DNA of 64,000 bases. Source: Ceratotherium simum simum. Its lineage: Eukaryota; Chordata; Mammalia; Perissodactyla; Rhinocerotidae. The translations under genes were made by a program, and so were the position numbers. How positions within the stretch are numbered: position 1 is the stretch's first letter; each line of letters starts with the position of its first letter. Under the pieces are notes generated by a model. It made no database searches and was not told the DNA's origin. It worked only from the letters and a program-made list of their open reading frames with translations. Shown piece after piece: positions 54,536 to 63,975 of this stretch. The stretch is taken from NCBI RefSeq assembly GCF_000283155.1, contig NW_004454163.1:18088514-18152513 (forward strand), read 5' to 3'.

Positions 54536-55265
54536 AAATTAGAAAAATTCCCATTATTTAGTTTCTGCTTAATAGAGGCATCCTCTGCTAGACTTCCCTA
54601 GGGCTTAAGGAAGGCAAGTGTCAACAAGAACTGGGGTCACTGCCACCTCTCCAGTGGCCTTTACCAGTAGCGTCACAAAGACCAATGGGCCAACCTGTTA
54701 TCTCCAGAAACAACTTAACAGAATTGTCAGCCAGAATCCATAGCCAAAAAATCAAGAGCCCTGGGTGTATGTGTGCACACGCGTGTGTGTAGGCAAGGCA
54801 GAATTTTCCTGAAGGCCAAGTCCAGTTCTATGATATCATTTGGGAGGATCATGTGTACATTTGCTTCTGGTTTGTATCTAATTTGAAAAAGCCGACATAG
54901 ATCGTGTACTCTATTATAGGCAATTTTTCCAGTTTGGAGCCTTGGTGTTGCTCCACTCAATTTGTTTAGAGGATGGACTCACTTCTTAAAAGATGAAGAA
55001 TATCCCGCCCCAGGTTCCTGCCCTAGGTGGGGCAGGCTTCAGTCATGCAAGCTTTGCTATTCTGCGCTCCACGCGGACATGAGCCAGGCCAGCATTGGGG
55101 AACAGCTCTTCCCCCACCGGGGGAAGCTTCCTTCTCACTAGCTGGCTTCCTGCATGGTGGTGGGGGTGTAGGGGTGATGATGAAAGACAAGGAGGCCCAC
55201 TCTGGCTGGTCCCCTTCCAAGCAAGGCCCTGACAGAGGGGGCCTTCCGAATGGAACAAAAGGGAG
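54536..55265. other. Unassigned sequence
   Basis: A short GT-rich stretch at 54768-54792. No exon or repeat recognised. A 167-aa frame at 55027-55530 has no family signature. Confidence 0.4.
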
Positions 55266-55269
55266 TTCA

Positions 55270-55540
55270 ACAGAAGAGAGTACACATTCCTCTTTTTTTA
55301 AACACAGCCTCGAGATCTACAGAGGAAAAGTTAAATTACGCTGCAATTTTGAAAGTCATCCACTGAAGATTAACTCTCCCTACAAAGGAATTACTCATCT
55401 CACTCCATCATGGTACCTCAGGGTCTATCAGTATTCAAATTTATTAAGCAATGCCATGCAGAATGTATGGGATAAAGGCCCATTTCATCACTCCATTCTC
55501 CAAGCTATTTTTTTTTTTCTTTTCTGCTAAGTCATGAGAA
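55270..55540. promoter_or_regulatory. Candidate conserved AT-rich block
   Basis: Repeat-free with 'aagttaaattacgctgcaattttgaaagtcat', 'attcaaatttattaagcaatgcc'. Looks like slowly evolving non-coding sequence; inference only. Confidence 0.35.
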
Positions 55541-55739
55541 GTCCAGCAAGTTAAAAATTAAAACAAAAATTAACAAGTGCTTGCACATACACACATACAC
55601 AGATGGAAAAAATCCTTCGTGGAAGTTACTGTGAGGCGGGCGGCTTCAGAAAGGAAAAACACAATCTCTGACTAATATGAAGGAGACTCCAAATTGCTCT
55701 TGGCAACAATCTCTCAACCCCAGATTCCCCTCCCTCTAT

Positions 55740-55990
55740 TCATCTCCGAGGTTCCCAGCCAAAGGAAAATAAACTGAACAGCTCTCTCCCTGGCCCAACC
55801 TGTAGGGCTGCACGGCTGAGCAAGAGCTGAGCAAACAAACATCCCCATGCAATTATACACCTGTGTAATTGCTGTAAACACGGTCCAGCCGGGTGCTCAC
55901 CGCTCTTATCAACTGATAATCTCAATATTAGGAGAAAAATATCTTTATTCTGGCAACACGACATCAAAACAAAATGCAATATGATCTTGT
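55740..55990. promoter_or_regulatory. Candidate enhancer with paired palindromic sites
   Basis: Two compact palindromic motifs 34 bases apart. At 55849-55872 GCAATTA and TAATTGC flank an E-box CACCTG. At 55906-55919 TTATCA and TGATAA (GATA sites) flank AC, creating an overlapping E-box CAACTG. No repeat body around them. GATA/E-box pairing is a known haematopoietic and neural enhancer grammar; the role here is inferred. Confidence 0.42.
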
Positions 55991-56440
55991 GACTTCAAAC
56001 CCAGGAGGCTTTTTTTTTTTTTTAAAGGAAGAAGAAGGAAAAACTGTCCTCCCCTCCAAGAGTTGGTGTCAGTTCTAGAGAAGGAAGGCCCCAGAGCATC
56101 ACTGAGATGGGCTTAGCTTCAAGGCAAGATTTATCAGTTCACCTTCCTCCCAAAAGTGATAGTTAATTTTAGAGGTAGTTATCTCACACCTATTACACAC
56201 CTCAAGATGGAAGGAGAGTTAACAAGCCAAATGTTCCAGAACATTTATGGCTGCTCCGTCTCAAAGATCCATCTGACACCATTTTATTAGGACGGATATG
56301 TTAGGTCAGCTAAAACGTAGATGGACAGGAGCATGAGGACATGGCATTGTAAGTAGAGATATAAATGGATGGAGCATGGTCTTTTCAGTTGAGCCCTGAA
56401 ATGCCCTAGCAGGCCAGTGTGAGCTGCTCTGAGAACTATG
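55991..56440. other. Unassigned sequence, AT-rich
   Basis: A T-run lies near 56011-56023. 'gtgatagttaattttagaggtagttatc' near 56157 looks little decayed. No exon recognised. Confidence 0.4.
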
Positions 56441-56444
56441 GACT

Positions 56445-56545
56445 GCCAGGAGACCTGGCTTCTAGTACTGGCTTTGCTACCAAGCCCTGTGACCATGGAC
56501 AAGCTTCCCCAGTGGTAGGATGAGGGGCCTGGAGCAGCAGCTCCA
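56445..56545 (+). repeat. MIR SINE fragment
   Basis: 'ggagacctggcttctagtactggctttgctaccaagccctgtgaccatggacaag' is the MIR 5' body. Confidence 0.7.
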
Positions 56546-56920
56546 GCCTGGTGAGTATGGGAAGTGCCACCCTCACCACTGAAGGAACACAGCTGATGCA
56601 TCAGGAGAGTGATGTACTGGGGCAGTTCTCTGCCCAGCTGGCACTGCTCCAGAGAGAGGCCAGTCCTCTTGGAGGCTGCACGGGGCTCTTGTCATCTCCA
56701 GCTGGGATGTGCCAAAACTAAAGGCTCATCTGAGATGCCACAATCATAAACCAATAATCTGAACAGCAGGGCCTCAAAGAGCTTCATGGGCACTGTGTGC
56801 ACTCCACAGCGCCCCCTTGAGCTAGGGACGAGTCCTTGTGACTGCAGTATGGGGACAACTCATCCTTCCAACTTCCCACCTCTCCCAGGCCTCCTGCTGC
56901 TTCTCCTGATTCATGGCAAT
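56546..56920. other. Unassigned sequence
   Basis: Nothing recognised apart from the CTCF-like site at 56807. Confidence 0.4.
56807..56820 (-). promoter_or_regulatory. CTCF-like motif
   Basis: The minus strand reads TCAAGGGGGCGCTG, close to the CTCF core. Same orientation as the site at 2964-2978. Confidence 0.35.
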
Positions 56921-56924
56921 GCTT

Positions 56925-57025
56925 CTGTAGCATCTTCCCACGTATTGTCTCATTTCATCCACTCAATACCCACTGAGGGGTGTGCTATTACTAATACCAT
57001 GCCCATTGACAGAGGCCAGGGACCA
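56925..57025 (-). repeat. MIR SINE fragment, antisense
   Basis: 'cgtattgtctcatttcatccactcaatacccactgaggggtgtgctattactaataccatgcccattgacag'. Confidence 0.65.
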
Positions 57026-57039
57026 AGTTGGACTTCACT

Positions 57040-57140
57040 TATGGATGTAGGCCCGGCCCTTAGCACGGTGCCTGGAAGCACACATTAGACAACACAATAG
57101 TCGTAGAACAAATGAGTGATTGATCGAATGAATGGAAAGA
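57040..57140 (+). repeat. L2 LINE 3' terminus
   Basis: 'gcccggcccttagcacggtgcctggaagcacacattag' then 'gtagaacaaatgagtgattgatcgaatgaatgg'. Confidence 0.65.
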
Positions 57141-57244
57141 AACTGAGGTTCAAAAAGGCTAATACTGTGTGTAACACTTACATACTATTTTGTGTCATAC
57201 TATAATTATACCAGGGTAATTCCAGTGTCCCCAACTAAGGTCTA

Positions 57245-57430
57245 AGATTCTAAAAGATGTATGGTATAATGGGTGGCTTTGATTCCTGGCTCTGTCACTA
57301 ATGAGCTGGGCAACTTACTTAACCCCTTTAAGCCTCAGTTTCCTCATCTGCCAAGTGAGGCTAATGATCCATATCTGGCAGGTTATGTGGATTAGAGGAG
57401 ATAACGCATGCCAAGCGCGGCCTCTGAGAA
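57245..57430 (+). repeat. MIR SINE
   Basis: 'tttgattcctggctctgtcactaatgagctgggcaacttacttaacccctttaagcctcagtttcctcatctgcc', 'ggagataacgcatgccaagcg'. Well preserved. Confidence 0.92.
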
Positions 57431-57469
57431 TGTCCCATCCCTTTCCTCCCTGCCCCTCCCCTCTCTGGT

Positions 57470-57785
57470 TTATCTCCCAGCACTGACACGCCAGGATAAG
57501 CCTCAAGTTCTACAACCTGCAGGCCTTTGTTCTTTTGGTCTCTCTCCGTCAATGGTGCCCCAATGCCACCTCCTACTTGAAGCCTCCCTTGACCTCTCTG
57601 GCTGCCAAACTGCCTGTTCTCAGATTCCAAAGTGGCTCTCCCAGCAGTCTGTCAGGGATGTCCTCCTTGCTACCTACGTTTTGCTTATTCTGCTCAAGCC
57701 TCATCTATCTGGGCTGGATCCCCCTCGGGGGTGGCTCAGGCTTGGTCCTCTCTGCATCTCCTCACAGGGCTCAGAAGGTGCTGGG
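57470..57785 (+). repeat. L2 LINE 3' part
   Basis: 'aatggtgccccaatgccacctcctacttgaagcctcccttgacctctctggctgcc' is the L2 'cacctcctccaggaagccttccctgacc' region; 'ctatctgggctgg' follows. Confidence 0.75.
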
Positions 57786-57859
57786 TAGGATCCAAATCTA
57801 CCAAAATTCATGAAGTTCTGGAACCCAAGCTGGTGGCCTCAGGGACCGTACTGCATTGG

Positions 57860-57985
57860 TGCCCATGGTTCTGTGCAAGGAGCACTGGACTCACCCGGAC
57901 CCCTGGGCCTCGATCCCTCACCTGTAAAATGGAGATGATGAGGGCAGTGGTGGCTGCCCTTGCGTGGTCCTCAGTGTGGTAGTTT
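57860..57985 (+). repeat. MIR SINE fragment
   Basis: 'caaggagcactggactcacccgg', 'gatccctcacctgtaaaatggagatgatgagg'. Confidence 0.65.
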
Positions 57986-58365
57986 GGGAGTTTAGGAAAC
58001 AGTACCACACACCACGCCCAGAGAGAGACTGAACACAGGCTGACCCAAGTCTATTTGGGAAGGTGGGTTTCTTTCCCCTTTCAGCCCAGGTTGGGTCTTA
58101 AGGGGAGGGGGTGGCACACAGGCTACTGTCCTTCCTGGGGATCTATCCAGAGGAGGTTCCTGAGCCTTTCTAATCCCCCCCTGAGGACTTAATCCCCTGA
58201 AGGCATGGGGAGGGAGGAATGGAGTTGAAACTTGAACTTGGCAGGGCTTTGGCCCTTTTCCCTCCGTTCCTTCCACAAAATCTTCTATCGAACCCGGAGA
58301 AAACGGCCTGATTGTTTCAACCACTTCCTTTACATTTTCAAAATTCTGCGTTTAGAGAGATTGTA
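57986..58365. other. Unassigned sequence at the CpG island edge
   Basis: No exon or repeat recognised. Confidence 0.4.
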
Positions 58366-58369
58366 AAGG

Positions 58370-59700
58370 GTATGCCACCAGTCAGCCGAACCGCGGGAAT
58401 GGGGCTGCATCCCGGGCAGAGCTCGGTACCAGGGGTTAAAGAAAGAAGGCAGCCGTTCGTCTCCTGCCCAATCTCCCACAGCCGGGACAACAGAAGCCAG
58501 AAACTGGAACAACCGAACCGGACGCCCCTCGGAGCCCTCACCACAGGCACGAAGAAAACTGCACCCGGCACTCGAGCCTGGCGCGGGGGTGTGTGAGGGA
58601 GTGCGATCCCTTTCCAGAGTTCTTCCCAGGCTAGCCCCGCCGCCGCTGCGGCCGCCTGCAGGGAACCGGGCGCTCGGGAGGGTAACGCGGGCCCGGGCGC
58701 CTACGGGGGTGAGGGCGCTCGGAGCCGGTTTTGCCCCACCCCCAGCGGGCCACCTCTGGAGCTCGGAGACCCTAGCCTGACTCCACCGCCCGGGAGGGAG
58801 TTGTCCCCGCCCACCCACGCCCAGGATGGAGAGCAGGGAAGGGTCCCCCACCCACCCAGCTCAGCCCGGGGACCCCGACGGGAATACCCTCCAGCTCGCC
58901 CAGCGACTTCTGCAATCCCCCTTGAATTTCTGCCCCTGTCCGGACCTAGACTTCTGCCAGGAGTTGCCATGGCTTTTGTTTTCTCCCCAAGTTTTGCATC
59001 TGACACAGGGGAGGACTAAGCTTTTTTAGGGGCGAGCAACTTAACAATATATATCCGCAACTAGCTTCCGGAGTGCCCCTCACATTCTTCGCTGTCCCCT
59101 TTCCTCCACCCCAAAAACCTGCCTGCGAGGGCCGCCGGCAGCGAGAAAGCGAGGAGGGTTGCTTTATTCAGAGTTCCAGATTCTTTCTTGCATTTCGCTG
59201 GGAGGTACGCGGGGCCGCGCGCCCCTCCATTAGCTCAGGGGCTCCGTCCCGGGTTTCCCCAGCACGCTCGGCTCCAGCCCCGACGGGGGTTTGAAATTTC
59301 CTGTAGACGCCGCCACGCACGCCTGGCGAACGCAGTCGGAGCTGCCACCTGGGGCCAGAGGGTCCCCGCTGCGCCCGGCGGGAATGCCCGCAGCGCCCGG
59401 GGTGGAGGACGTAGCGGCCGGGCGCCCGCGAGCTCTCCCCGACGCCCAGGAGCTTGCTCCCCACCCCCTCTCTCCACTGCCCGGCCGCCTGGTTCCCCTG
59501 AGCCCCGATCACACCCCGCCCGGGGCCGAGGCCGCCGCAGACCTACCTGGCCGCCCCGGGGACGCCGCGCTCGTGCCCGGGCCGTGTCCTGAGCGCCGCC
59601 AGGGTCCCGGGCTGGGAATCCACGCGGCAGCGCTGCTCAGGGGAGCCTGCCGCAGCCGGCGGGAGGTTGTCATTGATTCGTGCTGGGCGAGTTAAGCCAT
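58370..59700. promoter_or_regulatory. CpG island, probable promoter
   Basis: By hand count about 60 CpGs lie in 59191-59700 alone, close to the number expected from its C and G content, in a genome where CpG is otherwise scarce. A second dense part is 58560-58760. On the minus strand CCAG|GTAGGT places a strong splice-donor string with the exon's last base at 59547; on the plus strand ACAG|GTAAAG gives one after 59868. A weaker plus donor string GGAG|GTACGC is near 59203. This fits a TATA-less, possibly bidirectional promoter with non-coding first exons. The gene served is not identifiable. GC-rich open frames inside (for example 58330-58851 minus, 59188-59695 plus) are expected by composition. 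Confidence 0.8.
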
Positions 59701-60340
59701 TCCAGGAGTGGTTTTGACAGAGCACTCCCACCCCTCCCTCCAACCAGAAGTATTTGGCAGGCGGCCCCTTTCGTCCACCTGTACTGTTAAGCGCGGGAGA
59801 AGGACCAATTTCACCAGTCGCGCTTTCTGCCTCACTTTATAACACGCAAATCAAGCTCTTTCGTACAGGTAAAGCAGAAACGAAAGTAAGAGTGGTGGAG
59901 GATTTCCCCCCCCCCTTTTCTCCTGGGCCTCTCCATTTGTTTATTTTTTTCTCTCTAATATTTCACAAAATGCCTTACCACTTATCTCAAGTCGGGGGCG
60001 GCTTTTTATTGTTTTATTCAATTCTGCGTGTCTTTTATTTTTAGAGGTAATTTTATTTCCATTTGCCTGCAACCTGAGCCCGATAAAATTACTAGAATGA
60101 TATGTTTTCGCCTTAAAGGGTCGTGAGTGTAACTTAACCAAATCAAACACTGCACACCGCAAGCATTGGAGTGGAGAATAAAGAGAGGCAAGTGCAGGAA
60201 GGAAGCCCAGAACTGCAGCTCCCTCCACCCGTTTGGGCGCCCAGCTTGGCCTGGCCCAGGTGGAGTCCTGAGGCCTGAGGTGGGGGCACCCAGGGAGGCT
60301 CCTCCCCCAACAAAAACACACACATCATACGGTTTCTCCT
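59701..60340. promoter_or_regulatory. AT-rich, repeat-free flank of the CpG island
   Basis: Contains the plus-strand donor string at 59866-59872 and, at 59990-60170, AT-rich little-decayed sequence ('cccgataaaattactagaatg', 'gtaacttaaccaaatcaaac'). A 13-C run begins near 59905. Likely promoter-proximal regulatory or 5' intronic sequence; inferred. Confidence 0.35.
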
Positions 60341-61130
60341 TTGCTTTGTCTCCCTTCTAACACTGACTCAGAAATGCCAACCGGAGATCCAACAGTCCAC
60401 ATTTGGGGTGGGCCAACCACCAATCACGGAGAGGTGTGGCAGGAGCACCCTCTCTCAAGCTGTTCCTTAAAACCACACACCACGCCCTTTGTAAGAACTG
60501 CCAGCCAGGAGACTCTGACTGCTGTCTGAAGGCCCTCTTTCTTCTGGAATTGCCCTTCACCTGGAGGAAACTGTCATTAACTCCTTGGTACCTAGGCTGT
60601 CTGTTCTCATAAATGGGGGAGTACACCAGGAAGAGTACTTCTTCCCTGGTGACCGGCTGCCCCATGTGCCACAGAGAATCAGCAGAAAGCAAATGAGACC
60701 AATGAGAAGCCTGGCCCTGTGCAGCCTCTGCCACTCTTCCAGGGACAGACCATGAGCCTTAAAGCACCCCAAAGCTGAAGGTAAATCCCAAAGATCCATC
60801 AGTTCATGAAGGCCAAGGACGGGGCTGTGATTTGCAGAACCCCGGGGAAGATGGTTCAGACTAAAATATCTCCTCCAACAGGTGCCCCTTGCCTGAAATC
60901 CCAGTGTTAGTGATTCATTCCTTCGTGGGGCACGCCCTGCAGAGAGCCCGTGCCAGGCGGGCAAAACTGCTTTAGGAAGGCAGGAAGGGTCTCTCCCTGT
61001 GGTTCTAAAACCCAAGGGCGGGGGGCAGGAGTCTCTACAAGGGGCTAGAATGGGTTTGTCAGACCCTCCTTGCTGTGGTGGGAGGGCCATGGATGGCAGT
61101 GTGAGGGGACAGAGAGGTTTGGAGCCAGGG
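60341..61130. other. Unassigned sequence with a possible minus-strand exon
   Basis: A minus-strand open frame spans 60557-61090. Within it 60774-60561 is bounded by an acceptor-like 'ttaccttcag' and a donor-like CAG|GTGAAG, and encodes a hydrophobic segment LLIGLICFLLILCGTW. I do not recognise the protein; it may be chance. Confidence 0.3.
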
Positions 61131-61136
61131 AGGAGT

Positions 61137-61161
61137 GGGGTGGGGTGGGGTGGGGAGGGGG
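61137..61161 (+). repeat. (GGGGT)n run, G-quadruplex motif
   Basis: Five G4/G5 runs separated by single bases. Meets the standard quadruplex pattern. Confidence 0.9.
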
Positions 61162-62195
61162 CGCCAAATCAGGGAATCAGGCACTGAGGGTGAGAAGGGG
61201 AGGCGCTTAATCAGGGCAGGTGGACAGCTTCCAAGATTGGATGACTCCATAGCTTTTTATCAAAACCACGTACTCCCGGAACAGCCAAGCCAAAGAATGA
61301 AAAGCCAAATCCCTTTGTCCACAAAGTCACTAATTAAATATCCAATCAAGCGTAACTCCACACTCCACTCCCAGACCCGGTAGGTAAAGGTGCCAACACA
61401 TGACCTGGATGGAAGCAGTATCAATCCAGAAGTGTTTGTGCACCCATGAGGGGTTTGCCTCAATGGGGTGGAGGTGGGGTGGAGTGGGTGCAGTGGGGTG
61501 CCACCCTCAGAGCCTCACATCTTGTGGGGAGATAAGGCACAAGAGGCTGACAGCATGGAGCATAGTACATACAGTACCGTGTGGGGTCCATTAAAGAACA
61601 GGGTGCTAATTCTGCAGAGCAGACAAGAGCCAAGAGCAGTCATGAAGACAGGGCTCCTGGGGGAGGGCTCCAGGAGGTGGGCTAGGCAGGCCTGGAACTT
61701 TGAGCTGCTGTGAGCAGGAGGGCATGTCGGGTGGGGATTGGGAAGGCTGCAGGAGCGGGCAGCAGATCTGGTTCAGAGGGTTCTCCCAGTAGGTAAAACA
61801 TCGGGGTGGGGTCTACGGGGTAGAACCAGTTTACCAGTGCAGCTTCTGGCTGAAAGGAGAGAGTGCAGGGCAGGGCCTGCTTTGGAGGGAGGGAGGATTA
61901 GAGCACCTCTTTCAAACCCAGCTGGAGCTGGATGTGGGCAGAGGGGATGGTGGAGGAGGGAGGCTGCGGGGAGGGGTGGAGGAGAGTTGCGGTGCCCAGC
62001 CCAGCCTGCTCCCAGGCGGCCCCTCCTAGCACGGCTCCAGCCCCTGGACCTGAAGGAGTGTTTGAGTAGGCCAGTGAATGGTGCCAGGGCTGACGATATT
62101 GCAGCCAGGAGCCGGGGGGGAGAGCTGGCCACCATCCAGCCCACCGGCTGGGTCCCGCAGTGGACAGTGAATGTCGTTCCTCCCTCCCCCTTAAT
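61162..62195. other. Unassigned sequence
   Basis: 61290-61380 ('cactaattaaatatccaatcaagcg') is AT-rich and may be conserved; 61460-61500 is GGGGT-rich. A 255-aa frame from 61738 runs through the GT microsatellite and is rejected as coding. Confidence 0.4.
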
Positions 62196-62198
62196 CAC

Positions 62199-62236
<38 letters not shown>

Positions 62237-62243
62237 CGCGCGC
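62199..62243 (+). repeat. (TG)n/(CG)n alternating tract
   Basis: 45 bases of strict pyrimidine-purine alternation: TG units, then CG-rich units. A classic Z-DNA-prone sequence. Confidence 0.95.
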
Positions 62244-62870
62244 CCTGTTGGGACACGCCCTTCGGAATGGCTCGGGGCAAAAAGTGGGAAGCCCTGCCCC
62301 ACTGACCCTCCAGCCTCACCTCCCTGTTCTCAGCCCCTGCGGCAGCTGCCTCCTGGGAACAGGAACAGAAAAGAGTCTCAGAGGGGTGGGGTGGCAAGAG
62401 GGGGATAGGGGAGGCTCCCAAAGCCACCCACAAAAGGGGCTCTGGGCGGGCCAGACACTAGATCTGTTATTGTGTGTTTCCTTTTGGGATGTGGTTCCTT
62501 CCTAGGCACTCTTCGCCCCCTCCCTCTTACTCACCCTCCTCCTCTCCCCCTCCCCCCCCCCTTCCTGGGTCAGGTCGGTCAGAGAACTTGGAAACAGGCT
62601 GGCTTACAGGCTCCTTTCACATCTGCCTCCAAACCCACAGCTCACTCTTGTTCCAGAGAGGATGAAAGTTCCTGCCTTAACCACCGAGCATGGCTCAGAA
62701 GGCTAAACAGGAGCACAGGGAGAAAATCCACGCTGTCTTAACTTGAAACTTTAGTGGCACCTGGTCATCAGCTGTGACAGGCACACGGGCAGCTTCTGTA
62801 CGAGTGTGCACACATACAGAAGGTCTGCATGCACAGGTATAGAGAGGTGGAGGCAGGGATGAGCCGTGTG
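62244..62870. other. Unassigned sequence with a pyrimidine tract
   Basis: 62512-62567 is almost all C/T with a C-run. No exon or repeat recognised. Confidence 0.45.
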
Positions 62871-62877
62871 AACTAGA

Positions 62878-63085
62878 AATAATAATAACTAATACCTGTT
62901 GATGGTCTACTCCTTCACTTAATCCTTGCAACCACACCATGAGGTAGGATCCTATTACTTTCCCCATTTTACTGATGAGGAAACTGGGGCTCAGAGAAGT
63001 CTTATAACTTGCTCAAGGTCACACAGCTTGATAAATTGTAAAACTGGATACAACACCTGGACTTTAGGATTCTGCTGCCCAGAGG
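62878..63085 (-). repeat. MIR SINE, antisense
   Basis: 'cttcacttaatccttgcaaccacaccatgaggtagg', 'ccccattttactgatgaggaaactggggctcagagaag', 'ttgctcaaggtcacacagcttg'. Well preserved. Confidence 0.94.
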
Positions 63086-63354
63086 CTGCCCCTGGGTTCA
63101 GCTCTGGCTCTTTGTCTAGTTCCTACAGTTGCTTGCCTAAGGAGCTGTTTGTTTTGCCAATGCATGCCTCAGTTTCTCTACCTGCTGAACAGGCCGGATA
63201 CTGACTCTTACTGAACCGAGAGGATATTATTAGCCAGGAGGAAGCTGAGATGGAGGCTGGACTTTGGTAAAGCGCTGAAGTGTCTTCCCTAGAGAATGCA
63301 CACAGCGCTGCCGCACTGGGCGATGAGTGTTACTCAAGCTGGAAACTCCGAGTC

Positions 63355-63950
63355 ACCCTTGCTGCCTCCCTCTCCTTCTCGCCCCAGCCCATCTATCCAT
63401 CTGCAAAACTATCTCCAAAATAGATCTCAAATCCGCCCTCTTCCCACCACCTCCTCCACCACTGCCCTAGGCTGAGCCACCATTCCCTCTCAGCTTGACT
63501 GCTGCAGGGACCTCCTAATGGGTCCCCCTGCTCCCATTTCCATCCTGCTCCTTCCGCCCAGCACCACACTGCTGCCCAAGTAGTCTTCTTAAAACATGCA
63601 TCTGGTTGTGTCGCAGGGCACTTAAAATGCCATCCAAACTGCCCACTACGGCCCATGAAGCACTGCGAAATCCCTGCTTCTGTCTCCAAACTCACCACTG
63701 CCTCCTGCCGCCATCTTCCAGACAGGCAGACATGCCAAGCTCCTTTTCCTCCCGTTGGGGGACTTTGCATATGTGGATTCCTTGGCCTGACATGCTCTCC
63801 ACATACGTCAGGTTTTGCAGAAATGTTACCTCCTCAGAGAACCCTTCCTTGACCACCACAGATAAATTAGAAACATCCCCTTATCTATTTCTGACCCTTG
63901 ATCAAAGCACTCATGCAACTTGCATACTTTCAACTGCATGCTTATGTTGA
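63355..63950 (+). repeat. L2 LINE 3' part, long
   Basis: 'tcagcttgactgctgcagggacctcctaatgggtcccc', 'tgctgcccaagtagtcttcttaaaacatgc', 'cttggcctgacatgctctcc', 'tacctcctcagagaacccttccttgaccacc' are in L2 order over about 600 bases. No intact coding frame. Confidence 0.9.
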
Positions 63951-63975
63951 ATTATTACTATTATTATTATTTTTG
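63947..63975 (+). repeat. (ATT)n microsatellite
   Basis: ATTATTACTATTATTATTATT run abutting the ERE tail, and probably derived from it. Confidence 0.8.

Noticed and set aside
55027..55530. 167-aa plus frame
   Set aside because: No domain, no conserved start context, and its second half falls in AT-rich sequence that looks regulatory.
58330..59695. Several 130-170 aa frames in the CpG island
   Set aside because: High GC removes stop codons; frames are open on both strands and rich in A/G/P/R as expected by composition.
61738..62505. Longest open frame, 255 aa, plus strand
   Set aside because: It runs straight through the TG/CG microsatellite (giving alternating V/C residues) and GC-rich sequence, has an opposing open frame on the minus strand, and shows no domain.
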